Of a DNA stretch of 64,000 nucleotides, positions 57,615-64,000 are shown piece after piece. Under the pieces are notes generated by a model, which was given only the letters and a program-made list of their open reading frames with translations, searched no databases and had not been told where the DNA came from. The translations under genes and the position numbers were made by a program. The stretch covers positions 110,202-174,201 of the forward strand of contig NZ_QYLP01000101.1 of assembly GCF_003614925.1 (NCBI RefSeq). The letters are read 5' to 3'. Positions within the stretch are counted from its first letter, which is position 1, and the number at the start of each line of letters is the position of its first letter. The stretch is from Arthrobacter celericrescens. Its GTDB lineage: Bacteria > Actinomycetota > Actinomycetes > Actinomycetales > Micrococcaceae.

Positions 57615-58604
57615 ATGACGATCGCCAGCGCTCCTGCCGCCACCGCGGCCGCGGCGGACGCCTCCGTGCGCTGGCATCCCGGCGGCCCGTTCAACCTCCT
57701 GCAGAGCCTGGGAATCCTCATGCGCGGCAACGGCGATCCGTCGTTCGCCAACCGCCCGGACGGGCTCTGGATGGCGTTCACGACGCCGGACGGGCCCGCC
57801 ACCCTGCGGCTCACCGCCGTCTCCGGCCCGGACTGTTTCGTCGATGCCCAGGCCTGGGGTCCCGGCGCGGAATCCGCGATCGCCGGGGTGCCGCGACTGC
57901 TGGGACAGGACGACGACTGGTCCGGTTTCGACGAGCCAGCCTTCCAAGCGGGACTCCCCCGCCTTGTCATTGAGGCCCGACGCCGGAACCCCGGCCTGCG
58001 CCTACCCGCCACCGGGCGGGTGGTCGACTCCCTCGTGCCCACCATCCTGGAGCAGAAGGTCACCACCATCGAGGCCCGACGCGGCTACCGATACCTCATG
58101 TACCGCTACGGAAGCCCGGCTCCGGGTGCGGGCCGCCCCTTTGGTTCCTCACCGCCGTCGGGCCTACTGGTCGCCCCCACCGCGGCGCAGTGGCTGGGCA
58201 TCCCGTCCTGGGAATGGCACAAGGCGGGCGTCGGCCCGCAGCGCTCGGCGACGGTCATGCGGGCGCTACGCTCGGCGTCGGGGCTGGAACGCCTGGCGTT
58301 GTTGGACGCGGCGGAGGCCGGCGCGAAACTGCAGTCCATCCCGGGCATCGGGATCTGGACGGCGGCCGAGGTGCTGCAGCGCACCCACGGCTGCCCGGAC
58401 TCGATCGCCGTGGGCGACTACCATCTGGCGTCCTATGTGGGCTACGCGCTCACGGGAAAGAAAACCGACGACGCCGGCATGCTCGCCCTCATGGAGCCGT
58501 GGCGCGGGCACCGGCAAAGGGTGGTCCGGATGCTGGGGCTCAGCGGATTCCGGAAGCCGGCGTTCGGCCCGCGGATGACCATCCAGGACCACCGCGGTCA
58601 CTGA
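57615..58604 (+). CDS. DNA-3-methyladenine glycosylase family (HhH-GPD) protein
   Basis: A 329-residue base-excision repair-type protein. The helix-hairpin-helix LQSIPGIGIWTAAEVLQRTHG is followed by the GPD region PDSIAVGDYHLAS with the catalytic aspartate (GD). The N-terminal ~150 residues resemble the AlkA-like beta domain. AlkA-type enzymes remove alkylated purines. I place the start at ATG 57615 rather than at the longer frame from 57486, which overlaps the VOC gene start on the other strand. Confidence 0.87.
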   Translation: MTIASAPAATAAAADASVRWHPGGPFNLLQSLGILMRGNGDPSFANRPDGLWMAFTTPDGPATLRLTAVSGPDCFVDAQAWGPGAESAIAGVPRLLGQDDDWSGFDEPAFQAGLPRLVIEARRRNPGLRLPATGRVVDSLVPTILEQKVTTIEARRGYRYLMYRYGSPAPGAGRPFGSSPPSGLLVAPTAAQWLGIPSWEWHKAGVGPQRSATVMRALRSASGLERLALLDAAEAGAKLQSIPGIGIWTAAEVLQRTHGCPDSIAVGDYHLASYVGYALTGKKTDDAGMLALMEPWRGHRQRVVRMLGLSGFRKPAFGPRMTIQDHRGH

Positions 58605-58612
58605 CCTTTCCA

Positions 58613-58686
58613 CACCAACGCGGGGTCGCTTACGTCCCATGTTCGCGCCTCAAAGTCAACTGGTCGTAAGTGACCCCGCGTTGGTG
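58613..58686. repeat. Inverted repeat element, CACCAACGCGGGGTC type
   Basis: 22-bp arms (CACCAACGCGGGGTCGCTTACG and its complement with one mismatch) separated by 30 bases. It lies between the glycosylase stop and the monooxygenase start. The arm sequence differs from the other two palindromes in the window. I recall similar GC-rich 'accccgcgttgg' repeats in related genomes but have not checked. Confidence 0.75.
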
Positions 58687-58694
58687 ACCGCCGG

Positions 58695-58700
58695 TAGAGT
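58695..58700 (+). promoter_or_regulatory. Leaderless -10 element of the monooxygenase gene
   Basis: TAGAGT, 7 bases before ATG 58708; the intervening GAAGG could alternatively serve as a ribosome site. Confidence 0.4.
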
Positions 58701-58707
58701 GAAGGCC

Positions 58708-58986
58708 ATGACTTCCCCTATTGACCTGCAGGCAACCTTCATCCCCAACGACGGCGAATTCTTCCGCGTGAAGCTCGCGCTGGACATCGCGATCGACGAG
58801 GTCGTCAACGAACCGGGCTGCATCCGCTACGAGCTGACGGAAGCCACCGAGGAGAAACTCGTCCTCACCGAACAGTGGGCGTCCGAGGAAGACCTGGACA
58901 AGCACTCCAAGGGCATCGCAGTGCAGGACCTCAACGAGTCCCTCAGCGCCCTCCTGGCCGAGCCAGTCAAGATCGAGCGACTCTAG
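58708..58986 (+). CDS. Putative quinol monooxygenase (ABM/YgiN-like)
   Basis: A 92-residue alpha-beta barrel dimer-type protein of the antibiotic biosynthesis monooxygenase family, with EVVNEPGCIRYELTEATEE and VLTEQWASEEDLDKHSKG, the conserved core. Such proteins oxidise quinols or tailor polyketides; the substrate is unknown. The gene lies between two palindromic repeats. Confidence 0.85.
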   Translation: MTSPIDLQATFIPNDGEFFRVKLALDIAIDEVVNEPGCIRYELTEATEEKLVLTEQWASEEDLDKHSKGIAVQDLNESLSALLAEPVKIERL

Positions 58987-58999
58987 GACCCCTTAACGC

Positions 59000-59061
59000 A
59001 ATCGACTGCTCCGTTGTGGTCGTTTAGGGCCCTCTAAACGACCACAACGGAGCAGTCGATT
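59000..59061. repeat. Perfect 28-bp palindrome element
   Basis: Two exact 28-bp arms (AATCGACTGCTCCGTTGTGG... and complement) with a 6-base GGCCCT loop, between the convergent monooxygenase and trxA genes. Its right half (AACGACCACAAC...TTGGTTTAAC) matches the pattern of the element at 21747-21816. It may double as a bidirectional terminator. Confidence 0.85.
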
Positions 59062-59068
59062 GGTTTAA

Positions 59069-59440
59069 CTAGGAGTTTTCGGCGCGCATCTTCGCTACGT
59101 GCGCGTGGACCTCTTCCATGTCCAGGCCCTTGACGGCCTCGATGACCTGTTCAAGCTGCGGCCCGTTCAGGGCGCCGGGCTGGGAGAACACCAGCACCTT
59201 TTCGCGGAATGCCATGAGCGTGGGGATCGAGGAGATTCCGGCCTCGGCGGCAAGCTGCTGCTCGGCTTCGGTGTCCACCTTGGCGAAGAAGACATCCTCG
59301 TGCTTCTCCGAGGCGGCCTTGAACGTGGGCGCAAACTGGCGGCAGGGGCCGCACCACTCCGCCCAGAAATCGACCAGGACAATATCGTTGCCCTCGATGG
59401 TTGCTGCGAACTGTTCACCGGTGATGTCAACTGTAGCCAT
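59069..59440 (-). CDS. trxA: Thioredoxin
   Basis: A 123-residue thioredoxin with the active-site dithiol WCGPC (C30 and C33), the cis-proline in ISSIPTLMAF near 75 and conserved FWAEW. It reduces protein disulfides in the cytoplasm with thioredoxin reductase. Slightly longer than the usual 105-110 residues at the C-terminus. Start is ATG 59440 with TACGGT 6 bases upstream. Confidence 0.95.
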   Translation of the reverse strand: MATVDITGEQFAATIEGNDIVLVDFWAEWCGPCRQFAPTFKAASEKHEDVFFAKVDTEAEQQLAAEAGISSIPTLMAFREKVLVFSQPGALNGPQLEQVIEAVKGLDMEEVHAHVAKMRAENS

Positions 59441-59446
59441 GCTTCC

Positions 59447-59452
59447 ACCGTA
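59447..59452 (-). promoter_or_regulatory. Leaderless -10 element of trxA
   Basis: Minus-strand TACGGT, 6 bases (GGAAGC) before ATG 59440. Confidence 0.5.
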
Positions 59453-59533
59453 CGCGAGACGGTCGCCCGCGTCGCCCCTGTTCGCTCCCCGGCGAAGCGG
59501 GAATAAGCCCGACGGCGGCCTCTTGCCGTTCAT

Positions 59534-59567
59534 TGAACGCCTGTTTAGCATATTAAACATGCGTTCA
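59534..59567 (+). promoter_or_regulatory. TetR operator overlapping its own promoter and start
   Basis: A 34-base inverted repeat: outer arms TGAACGC/GCGTTCA, inner arms TGTTTA/TAAACA, centre GCATAT. It contains TAGCAT (59546-59551), a -10 element 7 bases before ATG 59559, and covers the start codon. Binding should block transcription fully. Confidence 0.7.
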
Positions 59568-60215
59568 GCTGCTGAGGATCTCAGCACCCGCGCCCGCATC
59601 CGGGACGCGGCCATCGGCCTGTTCGGCAGGGACGGGTTCGCGCGCACCACCATCCGTGGGGTCGCCGCCGAATCAGGCGTAAGCCCCGGCCTGGTGATCC
59701 ACCATTTCGGCAGCAAGGACGGGCTCCGCGAAGCCTGCGACCGGCATGTCATCGCCGAGACCGGCGAACAAGGGCTGCGCAAGGCGCACCCCGAATCCGC
59801 CGGCCGGCAGATCCAGGACTATCTTGCGGATCCCGGCCAGTACGCCACCGAAATCGCCTACATCCGGCAATCCCTCGGCGACGAGTCGGAAGCCGGCCAC
59901 GCTTTCTTCGCCGCGATCGTGCAACAGACCAAGGCGATCATCGAGACGGGGATCGACGCCGGCACCATCCGCGCCTTCGACGACGTGGACGCCACCGCCG
60001 TGGTAGTGGCCAGCAACAGCCTCGCCATGCTGGTCCTTGGCAAGCACGCCGCCCGCGTCCTCGGCACCAGCGAACTCGGCCCGGACATGCTGCGTTCGCT
60101 CACCATTCCGGCCCTGGACCTGTACACCCACGGCTTCTACACGGACACAAGCTTCCTCGATGCTGCCCGCACGGCCCTGCACGCGTCCGCGGGCGGCACC
60201 GGAACCTCTGGTTGA
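59559..60215 (+). CDS. TetR-family transcriptional regulator
   Basis: A 218-residue regulator: N-terminal helix-turn-helix RARIRDAAIGLFGRDGFARTTIRGVAAESGVSPGLVIHHFGSKDGL, then a C-terminal ligand-binding region (TetR_C type). The predicted operator overlaps its own start codon, so it is autorepressing. The ABC exporter genes follow 16 bases downstream on the same strand and are probably its targets. Confidence 0.93.
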   Translation: MRSAAEDLSTRARIRDAAIGLFGRDGFARTTIRGVAAESGVSPGLVIHHFGSKDGLREACDRHVIAETGEQGLRKAHPESAGRQIQDYLADPGQYATEIAYIRQSLGDESEAGHAFFAAIVQQTKAIIETGIDAGTIRAFDDVDATAVVVASNSLAMLVLGKHAARVLGTSELGPDMLRSLTIPALDLYTHGFYTDTSFLDAARTALHASAGGTGTSG

Positions 60216-60231
60216 AGGAAAGGGGAAAACC

Positions 60232-61206
60232 ATGGAATCGGCAATCACGGTCGAGGGCCTGCGGAAGAGCTTCGGGTCCCGCGAGGTGCTGCACGGGATC
60301 GACTTCCAGGTACAGGCCGGGACGGTGTTCGGCGTCATCGGCCCGAACGGGGCCGGCAAGACCACCACCATGCGCTGCCTGCTGGACATCATCCGGCCCA
60401 GCGCGGGAACGCTGCGGGTACTAGGCCAGGACCCCCGCCACGGCGGACCGGGCCTGCGCCGGCGCATCGGCTACCTGCCCGGCGAGCTCAGCCTCGAGGC
60501 CCGGGTCACCGGACGCCGACTCCTGGACCACTACGAAGCGGTCAGCGGGCCGGTGAAGCGCGGCCGGATCGACGAACTCGCCGAACGCCTCAACCTGGAC
60601 CTCGACCGGCACACGCGCAAGCTGTCCAAGGGCAACAAGCAGAAGCTAGGCCTCCTTCAGGCGTTCATGCACGATCCCGAACTCCTGGTCCTGGACGAAC
60701 CCACCAGCGGCCTCGATCCGCTGGTCCAACAGGAGTTCCTGGCCATGGTGCGGGAGGCAAAGGACCGCGGCCAAACGGTGTTCCTCAGCTCCCACGTGCT
60801 CAGCGAAGTGCAACAGGCCGCGGACGAGGTGGCCATCCTGCGGGACGGCCGGATCGTCACCATCGCCACGGTCGACGCCCTGCGCGAAAGTGCCGTGCGG
60901 CACCTGCGGTTCGCGGCGAGCGGCATCACAGCGGACGACGCCGGTGCGCGGCTGGGACGGGTGCCCGGCGTCGGCGGTGTTGAGGTGCTCACGGCGGGCG
61001 ACGGCGTCGAACTGACGGCGGTGCTGGAAGGCAGCATCGGACCGCTGGTGCAGGCGCTCGCCGGGTTGCAGCTGACCGACCTCGTCCTAGAGGAACCGGA
61101 CCTGGAGGAATCGGTGCTCAGGCTGTACGGCAACAACGGCAACGGCCGGCGGGGCAACGGGTCCCGCCGGCGCGAGCCGCAGGAGGAAGGAAGCAGCCAT
61201 GCGTAG
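60232..61206 (+). CDS. ABC exporter ATP-binding protein
   Basis: A 324-residue DrrA/CcmA-like ATPase. Walker A GPNGAGKTT is at 37-45, the signature LSKGNKQKLG near 125-134 (K in place of the usual G after LS), Walker B LLVLDEPTSGLDP near 146-158, and the switch histidine in FLSSHVLSEV. A C-terminal extension of about 100 residues is typical of multidrug/antibiotic exporters. It works with the permease encoded next, whose start it overlaps by 8 bases. Start is ATG 60232 behind GGAAAGGGG. Confidence 0.92.
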   Translation: MESAITVEGLRKSFGSREVLHGIDFQVQAGTVFGVIGPNGAGKTTTMRCLLDIIRPSAGTLRVLGQDPRHGGPGLRRRIGYLPGELSLEARVTGRRLLDHYEAVSGPVKRGRIDELAERLNLDLDRHTRKLSKGNKQKLGLLQAFMHDPELLVLDEPTSGLDPLVQQEFLAMVREAKDRGQTVFLSSHVLSEVQQAADEVAILRDGRIVTIATVDALRESAVRHLRFAASGITADDAGARLGRVPGVGGVEVLTAGDGVELTAVLEGSIGPLVQALAGLQLTDLVLEEPDLEESVLRLYGNNGNGRRGNGSRRREPQEEGSSHA

Positions 61207-61999
61207 TCCCATGCCGCTGTTCAGGCGGGCGTTCGTCGACTCCTGGCGATCCACCCTGGGCTGGGCGGCCGGGCTCAGTGCCGCGATCATGCTCTACCTG
61301 CCCATCTACCCGTCCATCGGCGGAAGTGCCGAGATGCAGCAGATGATCAACGCCCTGCCGCCGGAGATGACCAAGGCCCTGAACTACGACCAGATCGCCT
61401 CCGGGTCCGGCTACACCCAGGCCACGGTATTCGGGCTGATCGGATTCCTGCTCATGACCATCGCCACCGTGTCCTGGGGCGCAGCCGCGGTGGGCGGCGA
61501 CGAGGAGTCCGGCCAGCTCGAGCTCACCCTCGCCCACGGCGTCACCCGCGTCCAGCTGGTGTTGGAGCGGGCGCTGGCGATGGTGCTGCGCGTGGTGCTG
61601 CTGGCCGTCCTGGTCTTCGTCCTGATTCTCGCCCTGAATGATTCGGCGCAGCTGCAGATCGAGTCCACGCACCTGTTCGGCGCCGCCGTCGAGTTCGCCG
61701 GCCTCGCCTTGCTGAGCGGGACGGCGGCCCTGTTCGTCGGTGCGTTGAGCGGACGCAAGTCCTATGGGCTGGCGGCCGGTGCCGCCGTCGGGGTCCTGGG
61801 GTACGTCTTCAACGCGGTGGGACGGCAGAGCCCCGACCTGGACTGGCTCCTCGACCTCTCGCCCTACCACTGGGCCTATGGGAACTCCCCGGTGGCGAAC
61901 GGTGCCGACTGGGCCGCGGCCGGCTGGCTGTGGGGCATCTCCGCCGCGCTGGTGCTGCTCAGCTCGCTCGCGCTGCAGCGGCGGGACGTCGGCAGCTGA
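61199..61999 (+). CDS. ABC exporter permease (ABC-2 type)
   Basis: A 266-residue membrane protein with six hydrophobic segments and an N-terminal amphipathic start MPLFRRAFVDSWRSTLGWAAG. A loop between the first two helices (GSAEMQQMINALPPEMTKALNY) is typical of ABC2_membrane proteins. As a single-domain permease it probably acts as a homodimer with the ATPase. The substrate is unknown: drugs, lipids or peptides. Confidence 0.88.
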   Translation: MRSPMPLFRRAFVDSWRSTLGWAAGLSAAIMLYLPIYPSIGGSAEMQQMINALPPEMTKALNYDQIASGSGYTQATVFGLIGFLLMTIATVSWGAAAVGGDEESGQLELTLAHGVTRVQLVLERALAMVLRVVLLAVLVFVLILALNDSAQLQIESTHLFGAAVEFAGLALLSGTAALFVGALSGRKSYGLAAGAAVGVLGYVFNAVGRQSPDLDWLLDLSPYHWAYGNSPVANGADWAAAGWLWGISAALVLLSSLALQRRDVGS

Positions 62000-62035
62000 A
62001 AGCAGTTCCCGACGTCGGGAGTTCGTTTTGGGAGG

Positions 62036-62581
62036 TTAGTTCCAGACGTGCGGGGCGGGCTTGCGGGCGCCTGGGAGGGCGTTATTCTCCCGCCACTCGT
62101 GGATCCACTCCGGCAGGTCCAGCGACGCCGGCGGTGCGCCGAACTCGGCCAGGATGTCCTCCTGGCTGACGGGTGTGCCCTTGCAGACCAGCCGGGTGGC
62201 GATGTGTGCGCGGGCGTAGATTTCGCCGCCGGCCACCATCCGCTGCTCGAAATAGATTGCCTTGGAATCGAGGCCGATGATCCGGGTCTCGATGGTGTAG
62301 CGCTGCCACAGCTGGAGGGACTTGCGGAAGGCGATGGTCTCGCCTGAAACCACGGGGGTCCAGCCGCGGCTCCGCATCCTGTCCCAAATGCCCGCGCGCA
62401 CCATGAGGTCGAAGCGGCCCAGGTCCATCAGCGAGAAGTACATGCCGTTGTTGACGTGCAGCGCGATGTCGATGTCGGTGGGCAGGACCCGCAGGCGGAG
62501 GGAGGCGTCGTCCCACACGCTCAGGCGGCTCCGCCGCCGGGACGTGAACAGCAGCAGGAGGGTTCGCAGAAGCAGGTGCAT
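62036..62581 (-). CDS. Acyl-CoA thioesterase-like hot-dog protein
   Basis: A 181-residue protein with a hydrophobic/basic N-terminus followed by the 4HBT_2 hot-dog motif LRVLPTDIDIALHVNNGMYFSLMDLGRFDLM, typical of acyl-CoA thioesterases. The acidic residue in TDIDI and the conserved asparagine are the likely catalytic positions. Start is ATG 62581 with TAGCAT 6 bases upstream. It is convergent with the exporter and divergent from the potassium channel. Confidence 0.86.
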   Translation of the reverse strand: MHLLLRTLLLLFTSRRRSRLSVWDDASLRLRVLPTDIDIALHVNNGMYFSLMDLGRFDLMVRAGIWDRMRSRGWTPVVSGETIAFRKSLQLWQRYTIETRIIGLDSKAIYFEQRMVAGGEIYARAHIATRLVCKGTPVSQEDILAEFGAPPASLDLPEWIHEWRENNALPGARKPAPHVWN

Positions 62582-62587
62582 GCCACA

Positions 62588-62593
62588 ATGCTA
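62588..62593 (-). promoter_or_regulatory. Leaderless -10 element of the thioesterase gene
   Basis: Minus-strand TAGCAT, 6 bases (TGTGGC) before ATG 62581. Confidence 0.5.
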
Positions 62594-62654
62594 CTCGTCG
62601 GTAACATTGGCGGGCCAGTCCGTATCGCGGGAACCCTGGCTACCGGAGTGGTCC

Positions 62655-62660
62655 TAGGAT
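62655..62660 (+). promoter_or_regulatory. Leaderless -10 element of the potassium channel gene
   Basis: TAGGAT, 6 bases (TCCGGT) before ATG 62667. Confidence 0.5.
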
Positions 62661-62666
62661 TCCGGT

Positions 62667-63416
62667 ATGACGCAAGCACGCTACCGGGAACTGGCCGAGT
62701 GGCCGCTGATGGCCACCGCCGTGGTTTTCCTGACGGCCTACGCCTGGCAGGTGGTCGGCCGCCTGGCGGGAGACGCGGCCGCGCCGTTCGAGGCGGTCAT
62801 GTGGACCACCTGGGCGGTTTTCGTGGTGGACTACTTCATCAACCTCTGGCTCGCGCCCGAGCGCTGGCGCTGGTTCATCTGGAATCTCCACGAACTGCTG
62901 ATCGTGGCCCTGCCCTTCTTCCGGCCGCTGCGCCTGCTCCGGCTCGTGACCGTGCTGTCCGTGCTGCACCGGACCGTGGGTGACACGCTGCGGGGACGGG
63001 TGGCCACCTATGTGGCAGGTTCGGCGGCGCTGCTGGTCCTGGTCGGTGCGCTGGCGGTGCTGGACGTGGAACAGCATGCCCCGGACGCGAAGATCGTCAG
63101 CCTGGGCGACGCCGCCTGGTGGGCCATCACCACCATCACCACGGTGGGCTACGGCGACCTGTATCCGGTGACTCCCCTGGGCCGGTTGGTCGCCGCTGCC
63201 CTGATGATGAGCGGCATCGCCGTGATCGGTGTGGTCACCGCGTCGACCGCCTCGTGGCTGGTGCAGCGCGTCGAAGAGAACACCGAGGCCGCGGTGACGG
63301 CCTCCGAGGAGCCCATGCGCAGCGAATTGGCGGAACTGCTGGACGAGGTCTCCGCGCTGCGGCGCGAGATCGCGGAACTGCGGGGCCTGCGGGAGGGCCT
63401 GAAGCCGGAGAACTAG
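62667..63416 (+). CDS. Voltage-gated-type potassium channel
   Basis: A 249-residue channel subunit with the selectivity filter TTVGYGD (158-164) between two pore helices. It also has a voltage-sensor-like part: an S4-like segment RPLRLLRLVTVLSVLHR (86-102) with regularly spaced arginines, preceded by hydrophobic segments (about 14-33, 43-62, 72-84). The C-terminus (about 215-245) is a predicted coiled coil that would help tetramerisation. K+ would be passively conducted across the cytoplasmic membrane. Confidence 0.92.
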   Translation: MTQARYRELAEWPLMATAVVFLTAYAWQVVGRLAGDAAAPFEAVMWTTWAVFVVDYFINLWLAPERWRWFIWNLHELLIVALPFFRPLRLLRLVTVLSVLHRTVGDTLRGRVATYVAGSAALLVLVGALAVLDVEQHAPDAKIVSLGDAAWWAITTITTVGYGDLYPVTPLGRLVAAALMMSGIAVIGVVTASTASWLVQRVEENTEAAVTASEEPMRSELAELLDEVSALRREIAELRGLREGLKPEN

Positions 63417-63458
63417 GAGCCGGGGAACTGAACCTGCCCCGAAGGCTAGCCCCTTGGT

Positions 63459-63914
63459 TCAGCGCTTCCTGCCGCCAACCCCGGGCACGGACGTGACCTG
63501 CTTCATCCAGTCCGCGATCTGTTGTTCGTCGATGTCGTCCAGGGATTCGAGCTCAACGCCTCGCGTTGCCTTTCCCATCCCTACCGGCGTCACCGGAGGT
63601 ACCGGGTCAAGAGCGACGCCGTTGATGAACATGAGCTTGACGTGGCCGGCGAAGCCGCCGCAGCTGAAGCACCACCCGTCGCCGACGCCGTAGTACGCCA
63701 TGCCCCACTTCACCGAGCGCTGGAGTCCGGGCAGCGTCCTGGCCGCGAGGGCATCAATGGCTTCGGCGATGCCGCGCTGCGGCTGCGGAAGGCCGGCGAT
63801 GTAGGCGAAGACCGGCGTGTCACCGACGGCCGCCTTCGCGGGGCTTGCACGGCCGGTCATGGCCTCCGGCAGCTCAAAGGCGGCGTCCGCCCCGCCGGTG
63901 TCCTTGCTGGTCAT
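63459..63914 (-). CDS. DUF1801-family protein
   Basis: A 151-residue protein with the DUF1801 core: VFAYIAGLPQPQRGIAEAIDALAARTLPGLQRSVKWGMAYYGVGDGWCFSCGGFAGHVKLMFINGVAL. Functions in this family are not established. Start is ATG 63914, because AATAAT lies 7 bases upstream; ATG 63923 is possible. Confidence 0.85.
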   Translation of the reverse strand: MTSKDTGGADAAFELPEAMTGRASPAKAAVGDTPVFAYIAGLPQPQRGIAEAIDALAARTLPGLQRSVKWGMAYYGVGDGWCFSCGGFAGHVKLMFINGVALDPVPPVTPVGMGKATRGVELESLDDIDEQQIADWMKQVTSVPGVGGRKR

Positions 63915-63921
63915 GGAGAGC

Positions 63922-63927
63922 ATTATT
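63922..63927 (-). promoter_or_regulatory. Leaderless -10 element of the DUF1801 gene
   Basis: Minus-strand AATAAT, 7 bases before ATG 63914. Confidence 0.4.
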
Positions 63928-63971
63928 CACGCACTGGCCTGTGAGGAACCAGCCAAGAATGCAAGAAACCC

Positions 63972-64000
63972 CGCCTGCCCTGCGTATCGCAGGGCAGGCG
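63972..64000 (+). terminator. Hairpin at the window end
   Basis: CGCCTGCCCTGCG and its exact complement around TAT. Probably an intrinsic terminator of a convergent gene lying beyond the window; any T-tract is cut off. Confidence 0.6.

Noticed and set aside
61985..62016. GACGTCGG/CCGACGTC repeat between exporter and thioesterase genes.
   Set aside because: Only 8 bp with a long loop and no T-tract; it partly falls in coding sequence, so a terminator call is not supported.

Overview
The window is high-GC, densely coded DNA of a Gram-positive actinobacterium. Gene content and protein style point to the Micrococcaceae, most likely Arthrobacter, Pseudarthrobacter or a close relative: a DUF222/HNH endonuclease gene, MaoC-type dehydratase genes next to murB, a GH49 dextranase with glucodextranase-type modules, many leaderless-looking starts and weak -35 boxes. 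This placement is an inference from the sequence, not a database result. No rRNA, CRISPR array, integrase, transposase or replication origin was seen.

Layout. 1-3.9 kb is an accessory island, visibly less GC-rich than the rest. It holds a WXG100-headed putative type VII secretion effector (698-1768), a soluble partner (1778-2425) and a set of small two-helix membrane proteins sharing a YTxxE[WY]G motif. Two of these are intact (22-522, 2412-2819) and two are decayed copies (2896-3199, 3203-3715). 4.0-17.5 kb is mostly housekeeping: asd, an AlkZ-like protein, murB with an MFS transporter and two MaoC dehydratase genes, an ArsR-SulP pair, a CitE-like lyase and a large membrane-anchored patatin-like lipase. 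17.9-21.7 kb is a sulfonate import and desulfonation operon (lipoprotein, ATPase, permease, TauD-type dioxygenase).

21.8-35.0 kb carries, after two small oxidoreductase genes, a complete dextran/isomaltooligosaccharide utilisation locus. It has a secreted GH49 dextranase, a three-gene sugar ABC importer, two paralogous cytoplasmic GH13 alpha-glucosidases with the alpha-1,6 signature residue, and a ROK-family repressor. An AT-rich TAAATTTA operator motif lies at both the importer/regulator divergent region and the promoter of one glucosidase. A frame-broken DUF222/HNH gene follows. 36.5-42.4 kb has a Na+/H+ antiporter, an NAD(P)-binding protein, tRNA-Met(CAT), tRNA-Thr(GGT), a hypothetical gene and a DEAD-box RNA helicase with a long leader.

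42.4-50.7 kb has a MOSC protein, a KdpDE-like two-component system with a shortened sensor, a YgiBC-like pair (membrane protein plus ATP-grasp amide ligase) coupled to an APC permease, and an MFS transporter with its HxlR regulator. 50.8-64 kb has a Tat-exported phospholipase C, a GT87 glycosyltransferase, the transsulfuration pair metB-cbs, a DNA glycosylase, a quinol monooxygenase-like protein, thioredoxin, a TetR-ABC exporter operon, a thioesterase, a potassium channel and a DUF1801 protein.

Across the window about eighteen genes have a -10-like hexamer 6-7 bases before the start codon and no clear Shine-Dalgarno sequence, so leaderless mRNAs appear common. Three long intergenic palindromes of at least two types are also present.
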